Positions 25,862 through 34,508 of a stretch of 64,000 nt of DNA are shown piece by piece. The DNA comes from Oleidesulfovibrio sp964593925. GTDB lineage: Bacteria > Desulfobacterota > Desulfovibrionia > Desulfovibrionales > Desulfovibrionaceae. Each line of letters begins with the position of its first letter. The first letter of the stretch is position 1. The stretch covers positions 62,001 to 126,000 of the forward strand of contig CAZQKM010000002.1 in the NCBI GenBank assembly GCA_964593925.1, read 5' to 3'. The notes beneath the pieces were generated by a model. It did not search any database and had not been told where the DNA came from. It saw nothing but the letters and a program-made list of their open reading frames with translations. A program made the position numbers and the translations under genes.

Positions 25862-27124
25862 CTAACGGCGTACGGCATGTTCCTGCTGGCCAAAGCATGA
25901 TGCTGCCCAGTCCATGGCCTCAGTATACAGTGTTTTGACCACATTGGGGGTAAAGCCGAGACGCAGCATCATCTCGTTGAGTCTGTCCCAATCCGCATCT
26001 TCCAAGGCGCTCACAAGGGCAAACAAGGGGGCGTGTTCATTGTCAGGAGCGCCCTGCAAACACTCTTTAAATTTTGCCTGAAGGGGAAGCATGTCGAGCA
26101 CGTCCGTCATGGGCAGGCCCAAAATGGCGTCGAGCAAAGAGAGCATACCCATGAGGAACAGGCTTTCAGGATTGAAGCCCCAATAGTCATAGTGGGTTGC
26201 CAACTGCTCAAGAAAGCGTGCCCGCTGCATGGAAATAAGCGCAAGCTCTTGTGAACCTTCGGACTGACTTGCCATGTCAGCAACCAGCACAGCCCGTAGC
26301 CATGAACGTATCTGGTTCCATCCCAGCAAGGCCACAGCGTGGTCCACGGAGTCTATTTTTTGGCGAAATCCGAAAGCTACACTGTTTAGCAATGAAAGCA
26401 GGCGAAAGGTAAGGGACACATCTGCCTTAACTGCTTCGGCAACCCCTTTCAGATCGGGGTCAGGGGATTCAAGAATGGCCATAAGCTCAATACGAGCCGA
26501 TTCATGCGAAGAAAGTTCTCGTCCTGCAATGATTTCCGGCGATTTGAAAAATGGGCCCTGACATAACTCTATGCCCATGGCGCGGGCATCATTGAGCATG
26601 TCCACAGTCTGTATGCCGCGGGCCAGCATGAGACTGTCAGTATCGCCACGCCTACATGCAATGGCGGCGGCTTTGACGTTGAAGTCGATACACACCACAT
26701 CCGCTAACAGGAGAGCGTCTTTGTGGGGCCTCAGGGTATGAGCGCAATCCACGGCAATGATGTATCCTTCTTCTTTCAAGGTAGCGAGTTCTGCAAGGAC
26801 CCCGGGTGTTTTGGTGGCTTCTTGGGTGACTCTGATGGCACCAGATTGTGCGGGCAAAGTACGCGGTATACCTAAGAGAATATTCTCGGCGTCAAAGAGC
26901 ACCATGAGGCGTTTACCACGGGCTATATCGCCTTGCAGGCGGTAATAGGCGCTGTAAGCAAGCCCGGTGGGCGTGTTTTGCTGCTTTGGAAATACAGAGG
27001 AAATACCTCGCTGCAGTTCGCCCCCCAACAGTTCGTATCCCCATATACGACGTTCAGCATCCATTATGGGCTGCTTTGCAAAAAAAACCGGTTTATCGGT
27101 GTGTTGCTGTGTAGTGTTGGACAT
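25862..27124 (-). CDS. EAL-like and HDOD domain signalling protein (YuxH type)
   Basis: About 420 residues, cytoplasmic. The N-terminal half (about 10-200) opens with PVFFAKQPIMDAERRIWGYELL, which is the start of the EAL fold in YuxH-like proteins. The canonical EAL glutamate motif and most metal ligands are not visible, so phosphodiesterase activity is unlikely. The C-terminal HDOD domain (about 205-400) shows ADVSLTFRLLSLLNSVAFGF and VDHAVALLGWNQIRSWLRAV. Such proteins act as adaptors in motility and cyclic di-GMP circuits. The ATG at 27124 has GGAG nine bases upstream. Another ATG lies six bases earlier at 27130. Partner not evident from the neighbours. Confidence 0.88.
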   Translation of the reverse strand: MSNTTQQHTDKPVFFAKQPIMDAERRIWGYELLGGELQRGISSVFPKQQNTPTGLAYSAYYRLQGDIARGKRLMVLFDAENILLGIPRTLPAQSGAIRVTQEATKTPGVLAELATLKEEGYIIAVDCAHTLRPHKDALLLADVVCIDFNVKAAAIACRRGDTDSLMLARGIQTVDMLNDARAMGIELCQGPFFKSPEIIAGRELSSHESARIELMAILESPDPDLKGVAEAVKADVSLTFRLLSLLNSVAFGFRQKIDSVDHAVALLGWNQIRSWLRAVLVADMASQSEGSQELALISMQRARFLEQLATHYDYWGFNPESLFLMGMLSLLDAILGLPMTDVLDMLPLQAKFKECLQGAPDNEHAPLFALVSALEDADWDRLNEMMLRLGFTPNVVKTLYTEAMDWAASCFGQQEHAVRR

Positions 27125-27363
27125 GGACATACTCTCCGTTACTAATGTTGTATCGGGGCGGTTGGCCCGCCCACAGGCTTGTGTTGCCACATTGCCATAG
27201 TAATGCTTGCAGGGAGGGGTTTGTAAATTATAACGCGTAGCATAAATACAACTCGTACTACCCACAGTGGGTCACATTGACATCGGTAAACGGTTTGTTG
27301 GCGGACAATTCCAGCCATGGGCTGTGTTGTGGGTGCCTTTTGGGGTGCAGGAGTGTGAGCCTG

Positions 27364-28329
27364 TTATGGCGCATGTCTGGAACCGAGCATATGCTCGTCA
27401 TTTTGGGGGCGGGTAGATTTTTGTTGCACGATTTTGGAGTCCGCAGGCACATCGCATGTTAACCATACGTTGCCGCCGATAATGGTATTTTTGCCTATGG
27501 TTACGCGTCCTAAGATAGTAGTACCAGCATATACGGTGACATTGTTTTCCAGTACGGGGTGCCTCGGTGTGCCTTTGATGAGCGTACCGTCGGTATCTTT
27601 GGGAAAAGAAAGCGCACCCAGGGTAACCCCCTGGTACAGGCGGCATCCCGTGCCAATAATGCAGGTTTCGCCAATAACCACCCCTGTTCCGTGGTCAATA
27701 AAAAAATCTTTACCGATGCGTGCTCCGGGATGGATATCAATACCGGTTTTTGAGTGTGCCATTTCGCTAATGATGCGTGGAATAAGCGGCACGTCGAGCT
27801 GGTATAGAGCATGGGCGATGCGATGGTGTAACATGGCCGTGATGGAAGGATAGCAAAAAACGGCTTCACCGGGGCTTTTGGCTGCTGGGTCACCCTCAAA
27901 GGCTGCTGTGACATCGCTGACAAGCATCTGACGAATTTCGGGCAACATGCATACAAAGCGCTGTGCCAGTTCATAGGCCCGGGTTTCGCAATCGTGGCGT
28001 GTTGTGAGTGGCTCTGCACAGGCAAAGCAACCGCCCCGGCGGATCTGCTCTGCCAACTTGCGATAGACAGAGTCCAGGTTGGCCGACAGGTGGTAGCGCA
28101 TGGACTCCGCTTCAATGGATGACTTGCCGAAATAGCCGGGGAAGAGCGCCGCCTTGAGTCTGTCCACAATTTCTGCAAGCTCCTCTAAGGAGGGCATAGG
28201 GGCATTGTGCATGGGGGGGCTAAAGACCCTGTTGTATGATTCTGGGGCACACATTCTGTCCACGACCTGGTCCAGCCAGTTCATGCTGTTTGTATACTGT
28301 GTATCCCCGGTATTGCCCGTTTTTGTCAT
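27364..28329 (-). CDS. cysE: Serine O-acetyltransferase
   Basis: A 321-residue enzyme making O-acetylserine from serine and acetyl-CoA. The N-terminal helical part is long (about 1-170). The left-handed beta-helix follows, with hexapeptide repeats from ISEMAHSKTGIDIHPGARIG through FIDHGTGVVIGETCIIG, YQGVTLGALSF and TIIGGNVWLT. The His and Asp pair used in catalysis is seen in GARIGKDFFIDHGTGVV. It ends with a short Gln/Lys tail where other CysE proteins bind CysK. The ATG at 28329 follows ACGGAAGACATT. It is 42 bases downstream of cysK on the same transcript. Confidence 0.94.
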   Translation of the reverse strand: MTKTGNTGDTQYTNSMNWLDQVVDRMCAPESYNRVFSPPMHNAPMPSLEELAEIVDRLKAALFPGYFGKSSIEAESMRYHLSANLDSVYRKLAEQIRRGGCFACAEPLTTRHDCETRAYELAQRFVCMLPEIRQMLVSDVTAAFEGDPAAKSPGEAVFCYPSITAMLHHRIAHALYQLDVPLIPRIISEMAHSKTGIDIHPGARIGKDFFIDHGTGVVIGETCIIGTGCRLYQGVTLGALSFPKDTDGTLIKGTPRHPVLENNVTVYAGTTILGRVTIGKNTIIGGNVWLTCDVPADSKIVQQKSTRPQNDEHMLGSRHAP

Positions 28330-28371
28330 AATGTCTTCCGTTATATGGACCTGCATGCTTTGCTGCGGGTG

Positions 28372-29301
28372 CTATGCATTTTGGGTAAACAGCGGCGTGC
28401 TTAGATAACGTTCGCCGGTATCGCAGACAATGAAGACAATGCGCTTGCCCGCCATGGATGGGCGTTTTGCCAGAGTGAGTGCAGCAAACGCGTTAGCCCC
28501 GGAAGATATGCCGCACAGTATTCCCTCGTTACGCAAGAGCGCACGGGCTGTGCGTATGGCGTCCTGGCCTGATACGCACATAATCTCGTCATATATCGAG
28601 GTGTCCAGTATGGGGGGAACAAAGCCCGCACCAATACCCTGGATGGGATGTGGGGCACTTTTCCCACCGGAAAGCACTGGTGATGCTTGTGGCTCTACCG
28701 CGACAATGTGGATATGCGGGTTGCGGGCGCGCAATACCTGGCCTGTGCCGGTAATGGTTCCGCCGGTGCCAACTCCGGCCACAAAGGCGTCAAGGCTCCC
28801 GTCCGTATCGCGCCATATTTCTTCTGCCGTGGTTTCCCGGTGCGCTTGCGGATTGGCGGGGTTGGCAAATTGCTGCAACATGACCGCGTTGGGGGTTTGA
28901 CGTACGATACGCTCAGCTTCATCAATGGCACCGCGCATACCTTGTGCTGCGGGAGTCAGGACCAGCTGTGCCCCAAAGCCGCGTAGTAGGGCCCTGCGTT
29001 CTTCGCTCATGGATTCGGGCATGGTTAGTAGCAGGTCAAGCCCGTGAACCGCACAAATAAATGCGAGTCCTATACCCGTATTACCGCTGGTGGGTTCCAC
29101 CAATAACGAATGAGTATTGAGTTCGCCGGACGTAAGAGCCTCTTCAACCATGTACCGAGCAATTCTGTCTTTTACTGAGCCACACGGGTTGTAGAACTCC
29201 AGCTTGGCAACCACTTGGGCATGGCAGTCCCGTGCCAAAGCATTCAGACGGACAAGCGGTGTATTGCCGACCAAGGCGGCCATATTGTCTGCAATGGGCA
29301 T
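28372..29301 (-). CDS. cysK: Cysteine synthase (O-acetylserine sulfhydrylase)
   Basis: A 309-residue pyridoxal-phosphate enzyme that joins sulfide and O-acetylserine to cysteine. The cofactor lysine lies in FYNPCGSVKDRIARYMVEEA, the phosphate-binding loop is VAGVGTGGTITGTGQVLR, and the substrate loop EPTSGNTGIGLAF is complete. It is typical for CysK rather than CysM. It lies between cysE and iscS in the same direction, so cysteine synthesis is next to the desulfurase that uses it. The upstream spacer (29302-29397) contains overlapping hairpins that could regulate read-through. The ribosome site is weak. Confidence 0.95.
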   Translation of the reverse strand: MPIADNMAALVGNTPLVRLNALARDCHAQVVAKLEFYNPCGSVKDRIARYMVEEALTSGELNTHSLLVEPTSGNTGIGLAFICAVHGLDLLLTMPESMSEERRALLRGFGAQLVLTPAAQGMRGAIDEAERIVRQTPNAVMLQQFANPANPQAHRETTAEEIWRDTDGSLDAFVAGVGTGGTITGTGQVLRARNPHIHIVAVEPQASPVLSGGKSAPHPIQGIGAGFVPPILDTSIYDEIMCVSGQDAIRTARALLRNEGILCGISSGANAFAALTLAKRPSMAGKRIVFIVCDTGERYLSTPLFTQNA

Positions 29302-29324
29302 GAGCTGTATCTCGGGCTGTCAGG

Positions 29325-29385
29325 AAAAAAAGGGCCGGCAAAACGCTGAGGCTCGTGTCTGGCTCCGGCCCGTAGTACCAGACAC
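29325..29385 (-). promoter_or_regulatory. Overlapping hairpins between iscS and cysK (terminator or attenuator)
   Basis: On the minus strand GTGTCTGG (29385-29378) pairs with CCAGACAC (29362-29355). Its 15-base loop contains GGGCCGG (29371-29365). That sequence also pairs with CCGGCCC (29338-29332), which is followed by seven T residues. The second hairpin is a good intrinsic terminator. The first encloses its left arm, so the two compete. The simplest reading is partial termination after iscS. A ligand- or translation-dependent switch before cysK is possible but not shown. Confidence 0.55.
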
Positions 29386-29397
29386 AGCCGGTCTGTC

Positions 29398-30588
29398 TTA
29401 GTAGGTACGTGTACAGGAACCTAGTTGTTGCCCTACCTCGCCATAGGGCGAAAGCTCACGTAACTTATTAATAATTTCGGGTAATTCCCGTTGCACAAGG
29501 TCCACATCTGCCTGGGTAGTAAAGCGGCTGAGGCTGAAGCGGACAGAGCCGTGGGCGTATGTAAACGGCACGCCCATGGCCCGTAGCACATGCGATGGTT
29601 CGAGGCTGCCTGATGTGCAGGCTGACCCGGAACTGGCGCAGATGCCGAGTTCATCCATGAGCAGCAAAATGGCTTCGCCTTCAATATGCTTGAAAGCGAT
29701 ATTCGTGGTATTGGGTAATCTGTTTTCGGTATCACCATTGATAATGGCATGAGGGATACTTTCGAGTAGGCCGCGTTCAAGGGTATCTCGCAGGGTTTTG
29801 ACTGTGGTGCGCTCGGCCTGCATATGGTGGCCGGCAATCTCGCATGCTTTGCCCAGTGCCACAATGCCTGCCACGTTTTCCGTACCGGCCCGACGACCGC
29901 GTTCCTGGTGTCCTCCGCGTACAAAGGGGCGAAACGGTGTCCCTCTACGCACATAGAGTGCTCCCACACCCTTGGGGGCATGTATTTTGTGGCCGGACAA
30001 GGCCAAGAAGTCTACCGGCAGCTCTTGCAGATTGATGGGCAGCTTACCCACGGCCTGTACTGCGTCGCTGTGCAACAGGATGCCTTTATCTTTGACCATG
30101 GCAGCAATATCCGCAAGGGGAAACAGCGTGCCTGTTTCATTGTTGGCATACATAATGGATACAAGGGCTGTGTCTTTGCGGAGCGCTGCACGCAGCTCGT
30201 CAAGGCTGAGGCGGCCTTTTTCGTCAACACCTAAGTATGTTACACTGTAACCTTTTTTTTCAAGGTGCTGCATGGTGTTGAGCACTGCGGGATGTTCCAC
30301 ACGGGTGGTCACAAGGTGCCTTTTGTCCGACTGGGCCTGCAAGGCAGACACAATGGCGGTATTGTCACTTTCTGTACCGCATGAGCTGAAGATGATTTCT
30401 TCAGGGTGTGCCCCCAGCTCCTGGGCCACACGTTCTCGGGCCAGAGTCAACTCGCGGTCTACCTGACCGCCAAAGCTGTGCATGCTTGATGGGTTGCCAT
30501 ACTGCTCTGTCAAAAAGGGCATCATAGCCTCAAGCACGATGGGGTCAACCGCTGTGGTGGCGTTATTGTCCAGGTATACGGTACGCAT
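29398..30588 (-). CDS. iscS: Cysteine desulfurase (NifS/IscS type)
   Basis: A 396-residue pyridoxal-phosphate enzyme that takes sulfur from cysteine as a persulfide. The opening VYLDNNATTAVDP, the cofactor lysine in LSGHKIHAPKGVGALYVRRG, GGHQERGRRAGTENVAGIVA and the active cysteine in CASSGSACTSGSLEPSHVLR are all present. The ATG at 30588 is one base after the nifU stop, so the two are coupled. It supplies sulfur to the NifU-like scaffold. With NifU it may form the only or the main Fe-S assembly system of this organism, which would matter for sulfite reductase and hydrogenases (inference). Confidence 0.95.
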   Translation of the reverse strand: MRTVYLDNNATTAVDPIVLEAMMPFLTEQYGNPSSMHSFGGQVDRELTLARERVAQELGAHPEEIIFSSCGTESDNTAIVSALQAQSDKRHLVTTRVEHPAVLNTMQHLEKKGYSVTYLGVDEKGRLSLDELRAALRKDTALVSIMYANNETGTLFPLADIAAMVKDKGILLHSDAVQAVGKLPINLQELPVDFLALSGHKIHAPKGVGALYVRRGTPFRPFVRGGHQERGRRAGTENVAGIVALGKACEIAGHHMQAERTTVKTLRDTLERGLLESIPHAIINGDTENRLPNTTNIAFKHIEGEAILLLMDELGICASSGSACTSGSLEPSHVLRAMGVPFTYAHGSVRFSLSRFTTQADVDLVQRELPEIINKLRELSPYGEVGQQLGSCTRTY

Positions 30589-30589
30589 G

Positions 30590-31435
30590 TTATGACCCCT
30601 CCCGTACTGTGATTGCAGGTTCCACGTGTTCCTGCAGCGTGCGCTGCACAAAGTTGGTCAGGGTGAGCTGGCTGGAAGGGCAGTGCGAGCACATACCTCG
30701 TAGGGCCACAATGACCTCTGTGCCGTCAATATCCAGTAGCTCAATGTCTCCACCGTCTTTTTGCAGAGCGGGCCGGATTTCTTCTTCCAACGTTTTGAGT
30801 ACAAGCTGCATGCGTTGTACGTTGGAAAGCTTGCGTTCGGTCGTTTTTGGGGAGGAGGCGGATGATATTGTACCTGTCTGCTGATCCAACAAGCGCTGGA
30901 TGGAGTCATGGCAATCGGCACAGCCGCCGCCCGCTTTGGTAAAATGAGTGACTTCTTCTATAGATGTCAGTTTGTCATCACGGATACTGCGCAGAATCAA
31001 TTCGTCTGTCACGCCAAAGCATTTGCAGATAATCTTACCTTCGCCATGATGCGGCTGTGCGGTTTCTTCACCCCGATAGTTTTTCAGGGCAGCTTCCAGT
31101 GCTTCCTGCCCCATGACGGAACAGTGCATTTTTTGGCGCGGCAGACCGCCTAGGTAGGCGGTAATATCCTTGTTGGTAATTTTGGCGGCTTCTTCGAGAG
31201 TTTTACCTTTTAGCATTTCTGTCAGAGCAGAAGAAGAGGCAATGGCGCTGGCGCAACCGAATGTCTGAAACTTGGCATCCGTAATACGTTCATCAGCGTC
31301 AATTTTAAGATATAGCTTTAGAGCGTCGCCACAGGCAAGGCTACCAACCTCGCCTACGGCGTTGGCGTCTTCCATGGTGCCCGCGTTGCGGGGATTAAGA
31401 AAGTGGTCTCGAACCGTTTCGGTATAGTCCCACAT
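30590..31435 (-). CDS. nifU: NifU-type Fe-S cluster scaffold
   Basis: A 281-residue three-domain scaffold. The IscU-like domain (about 1-125) has cysteines in GSLACGDALKLY, TFGCASAIASSSALTEM and KMHCSVMGQEAL. A bacterioferritin-associated-ferredoxin-like [2Fe-2S] domain follows (ICKCFGVTD and GGGCADCHDSI, about 135-185). The Nfu domain (about 205-280) carries the CxxC in RGMCSHCPSSQLTLTNFV. It is the first gene of the nifU-iscS-cysK-cysE block. A GGAGG lies seven bases before the ATG. Upstream a weak promoter-like TTGCAC-17-TATTGT can be seen near 31470-31500, and no clear IscR site was found. Confidence 0.95.
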   Translation of the reverse strand: MWDYTETVRDHFLNPRNAGTMEDANAVGEVGSLACGDALKLYLKIDADERITDAKFQTFGCASAIASSSALTEMLKGKTLEEAAKITNKDITAYLGGLPRQKMHCSVMGQEALEAALKNYRGEETAQPHHGEGKIICKCFGVTDELILRSIRDDKLTSIEEVTHFTKAGGGCADCHDSIQRLLDQQTGTISSASSPKTTERKLSNVQRMQLVLKTLEEEIRPALQKDGGDIELLDIDGTEVIVALRGMCSHCPSSQLTLTNFVQRTLQEHVEPAITVREGS

Positions 31436-31939
31436 GATATTCCTCCGATTGCTACTGAGTAGTTGTACTCTTCACATATAACAATAAATAGCAGTGGGGG
31501 AAGGTGCAACGTATTTTTTTGTGTTGAGCCGTGTACGAGGGCTCTCTTGCCATGATTTATGAGGCATAGTAGGTCTCCTGTAGGCTTGGATATTTTTTGA
31601 AGAAACATGCTATCCCCAAGCCAGAGGGGTGAGCCGGGTTTCATGGGGGCAGGGGGGGCGACAGAGCCAGCATGTGGAAAGGAGTGTCTTGCACTCATAT
31701 TTTCGGGTTCGGCATGGTTATCAATGACGATGCCTCGAGTTTGTATAAAGAACGAGGGTCGGTTTGAGTAATCGATACCGTACGCGTCATGGCCGGTAGT
31801 ATCGTACAGTGGGCAAGGGTGGCTGCTGCCGTCATGCGAGCGTCTGATAAAAAAAGTGGGAGGTATACGTTTGTCGAACCTTGCATACGGGGCTCATTTG
31901 TGGCGGGCGTGCGTAAAGGACAGGCCATGGATATTGGAT
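31436..31939. other. Intergenic region between nifU and the amino acid transporter
   Basis: About 500 bases between divergent genes. It should hold both promoters. A weak minus-strand promoter for nifU is noted in that entry. I see no reading frame with family features and no known riboswitch. A short interrupted inverted repeat around CGATAC...GTATCG lies near 31771-31806. Its meaning is unknown. Confidence 0.4.
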
Positions 31940-32689
31940 ATGCTGCTGTATTTTGTCATGATGGCGGGGGGTGTGTGGCTGGCTCTGCATGGTGCCCAGG
32001 AACTTGGCTATCAGTGGCAGTGGCGTAGAGCGTTACGGTTTGTGGTGGATGTGCGGGGTGGCTGGCAGACAGGCCCCTTGGTTCAGGGCATGCTTATGAC
32101 CTTGTTGGTATCTGGACTGAGCCTGCTACTGGCCTTTGTCGCGGGAGTCAGTGTGGCGTTGTTGGGGTTGTCGCATTCCATCGTAGCCCGTGCTTTGGCT
32201 TTGGGATATATTGAAAGTATACGTAACACACCGCTGTTGATTCAGCTGTTTGTCGTGTACTTTGTGCTGGCCCCGTTGTTGGGTATGGATAGAATCGTGG
32301 CGGCTGTCTTGGCGTTGGGTTTGTTTGAAGGTGCATATATTGCCGAGATCATCCGTGCGGGTGTGCAGGCGGTGCCCCACGGTCAGTGGGAGGCGGCCCG
32401 ATGTTTGGGGTTATCCCCCATGGCCGCCTACGGTAAGGTCATCCTGCCGCAAGCCTTGCGATATGTATTGCCGCCGCTCACCGGGCAGGTGGTCACCCTG
32501 GTTAAGGATTCGGCCCTTATTAGCGCCATTGCCGTGTATGATTTGAGCATGCGGGCGCAGGCAATTATTGCGGAAACCTTTCTTGTATTTGAAATCTGGT
32601 TTATTGTTGCGGCCATGTATCTTGTGGTCACGTTGAGCCTGTCGCTGCTGGCCGAATACCTTGCGCGTCGATTTCGCGTGGGTGGCTAG
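31940..32689 (+). CDS. Polar amino acid ABC transporter permease (first)
   Basis: About 249 residues, with one N-terminal and five further hydrophobic segments of the HisM/GlnP family. The segment LALGYIESIRNTPLLIQLF is the family start of the core, and the coupling loop is GVQAVPHGQWEAARCLGLS followed by ILPQALRYVLPPLTGQVV. The start is uncertain. ATG 31940 and TTG 31934 are in frame and AAGGA lies at 31916-31920. A better-spaced ATG at 31927 is in another frame that gives no family protein. It is followed by a binding protein and a second permease. No ATPase gene is in the cluster. Confidence 0.87.
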   Translation: MLLYFVMMAGGVWLALHGAQELGYQWQWRRALRFVVDVRGGWQTGPLVQGMLMTLLVSGLSLLLAFVAGVSVALLGLSHSIVARALALGYIESIRNTPLLIQLFVVYFVLAPLLGMDRIVAAVLALGLFEGAYIAEIIRAGVQAVPHGQWEAARCLGLSPMAAYGKVILPQALRYVLPPLTGQVVTLVKDSALISAIAVYDLSMRAQAIIAETFLVFEIWFIVAAMYLVVTLSLSLLAEYLARRFRVGG

Positions 32690-32724
32690 GCAGGTACGTG
32701 GAGTATGGCATAAAGGAGGGTCTA

Positions 32725-33546
32725 ATGGCAAAAGGCTTTGTGACACTGGCTGTGGCAGTGTGTTTGTGTTTTTCTGCGGTGGTGGGCTATGCTGGCGATG
32801 TGCAGACGCAGCTTGTGCGGGAAAGCGCCATTGCCAGCGCTGTGGACCGTGGAGTGCTTAAGGTGGGTTTTTCTACCTTTGTACCGTGGGCCATGAAGGA
32901 TAAAAGGGGCGAGTTCATCGGCTTTGAAGTGGATGTGGCCAAGCGGTTGGCTGTAGACCTCGGGCTTGAAGTACATTTCGTCCCCACCAAGTGGTCGGGT
33001 ATTATTCCGGCTTTGCTCACGGGTAAATTTGATGTGATCATAGGCGGCATGGGCATAAATCCTACCAGGAATCTTTCTGTAAACTTTACAGCTCCTTATG
33101 ACTATGCTGGTATGGGGCTTATGGCACATAAAGAACTGGCCAAAGGCTTTGAGCTTGAGCAGTTTAATAACGGGGCTGTTGTGCTGGTTGCCCGCATAGG
33201 TACCACGGCCGCTGCTGCCGCCAAAAAGCATTTTCCTCAGGCACGGATTCTTCTGTTTGACGACGAGGCACAGGCGGTGCGGGAGTTACTGAACGGGCGG
33301 GCGCATGCCATGGTGGCCAGTGTTCCGTTGCCCGCGTTTACGGTGCTTGAGCACAGCGAGACGCTTTTTTTGCCCATACAGGGTACCTTTACCCGCGAAC
33401 CCGTGGGGTTTGCCGTGCGTAAAGGCGATATGGACACCCTAAACGTTTTTGATAACTGGATTCGTGTTGTGGAAGCCGAAGGTTGGCTTGCCGAACGCAA
33501 GCACTATTGGTTTGAGACGCGAGACTGGATTGACCGTGTACAGTAG
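32725..33546 (+). CDS. Polar amino acid ABC transporter substrate-binding protein
   Basis: A 273-residue periplasmic binding protein of the SBP_bac_3 family. AAAGGAGGGTCTA precedes the ATG at 32725, and a signal peptide ends near residue 22 (FSAVVGYA). Family blocks are VLKVGFSTFVPWAMKDKRGE, FIGFEVDVAKRLAVDLGLEV, WSGIIPALLTGKFDVIIGGM and VNFTAPYDYAGM. The second lobe shows GFAVRKGDMDTLNVFDNWI. The ligand is an amino acid by family, and which one is not clear. It is encoded between the two permeases of the same importer. Confidence 0.92.
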   Translation: MAKGFVTLAVAVCLCFSAVVGYAGDVQTQLVRESAIASAVDRGVLKVGFSTFVPWAMKDKRGEFIGFEVDVAKRLAVDLGLEVHFVPTKWSGIIPALLTGKFDVIIGGMGINPTRNLSVNFTAPYDYAGMGLMAHKELAKGFELEQFNNGAVVLVARIGTTAAAAAKKHFPQARILLFDDEAQAVRELLNGRAHAMVASVPLPAFTVLEHSETLFLPIQGTFTREPVGFAVRKGDMDTLNVFDNWIRVVEAEGWLAERKHYWFETRDWIDRVQ

Positions 33547-33610
33547 TATTTTTTCGGATGCTGTGCCAAGGCATATGTATCTGAGTAACGCGGGCTACCT
33601 GTGAGTATTG

Positions 33611-34492
33611 ATGAAAATATGCAAAATACGTTTTTGCGTACTGGATTATGTTTTGTTGGCGTTGTGTGCCAGTGCCATGGTGTTGTTGATCTGGCTTGCA
33701 TGGGGAGGTGGCAGGTATACATGGCGCTGGGATATCATAGGGCAGTATTTTTTTTACTATGACCAGGCGCAAGGCTGGCAAGCCAATCTGCTGGTGCAGG
33801 GGCTTTTGACTACAATCCGGCTGAGTATCTGGGCCACGCTGTTTGCCGTGCCGTTGGGTGTACTGGCAGGTCTTGCGCGTGTGAGTACTGGTCGTTTACG
33901 CCGCATGTTGGCTCGTACCTATGTGGATACGGTACGTAACCTGCCACCGCTGGTGTTGGTATTTATCTTTTACTACTTTGTCAGCTCGCAGCTTATGCCG
34001 GCCACCGGGCTTGAGGATATGCTGCATGGCTTGCCAGACGAGTGGCACAGTGTGGCACGAGTGTTCTGGGGCCCTGTGGAAGGAGTTTCGGCTTTTGCGG
34101 CGGGCGTGCTCACCTTGGCCATTTATGAAGGAGCCTATATTGCCGAGATTGTCCGGGCTGGAGTGGCGTCTGTGGCGCGAGGGCAATGGGAAGCCTCGGC
34201 TTCATTGGGGCTTACGCGCTTAGAGCAGCTGCGACTGGTCATTTTGCCGCAGGCGTTGAAGGTCATCATACCGCCATTGGGTGGACAGTTTATTTCCACC
34301 ATCAAAGATTCGGCTATCATGTCGGTGATTTCTGTGCAGGAATTGACCTTTCAAGGCCTTGAACTCATGGCCTCAACCTTTAGGGTGTTTGAAATCTGGC
34401 TGACCATTGCCGTGCTGTATTTGATCCTGACGTTGCTCTGTTCGTTTGCCGTGCGCCGGATAGAAAGTAGATTGCGTCGCTGGCGTGCCTAG
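33611..34492 (+). CDS. Polar amino acid ABC transporter permease (second)
   Basis: About 293 residues. One N-terminal membrane helix precedes a periplasmic stretch with many aromatic residues (GRYTWRWDIIGQYFFYYDQ). The HisM/GlnP core then runs from LLVQGLLTTIRLSIWATLFA, with VDTVRNLPPLVLVFIFYYF and the coupling loop GVASVARGQWEASASLGLT. It pairs with the permease at 31940 as a heterodimer. The ATG at 33611 is three bases after a TTG in the same frame, and the ribosome site is weak. The ATPase must come from elsewhere, since none is encoded in this cluster or near it. Confidence 0.9.
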   Translation: MKICKIRFCVLDYVLLALCASAMVLLIWLAWGGGRYTWRWDIIGQYFFYYDQAQGWQANLLVQGLLTTIRLSIWATLFAVPLGVLAGLARVSTGRLRRMLARTYVDTVRNLPPLVLVFIFYYFVSSQLMPATGLEDMLHGLPDEWHSVARVFWGPVEGVSAFAAGVLTLAIYEGAYIAEIVRAGVASVARGQWEASASLGLTRLEQLRLVILPQALKVIIPPLGGQFISTIKDSAIMSVISVQELTFQGLELMASTFRVFEIWLTIAVLYLILTLLCSFAVRRIESRLRRWRA

Positions 34493-34508
34493 AGCCTGGA
34501 AGGTAGCG

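Noticed and set aside
31440..31480. Possible IscR-like operator before nifU
   Set aside because: Only a short ACTACT/AGTAG symmetry is seen. The type 1 or type 2 IscR consensus does not fit.
31927..32028. ATG with the best ribosome spacing at the first amino acid permease
   Set aside because: Its frame gives a short Gly/Cys-rich product with no family sequence, while the permease frame is one base off. I kept the permease frame and marked the start uncertain.
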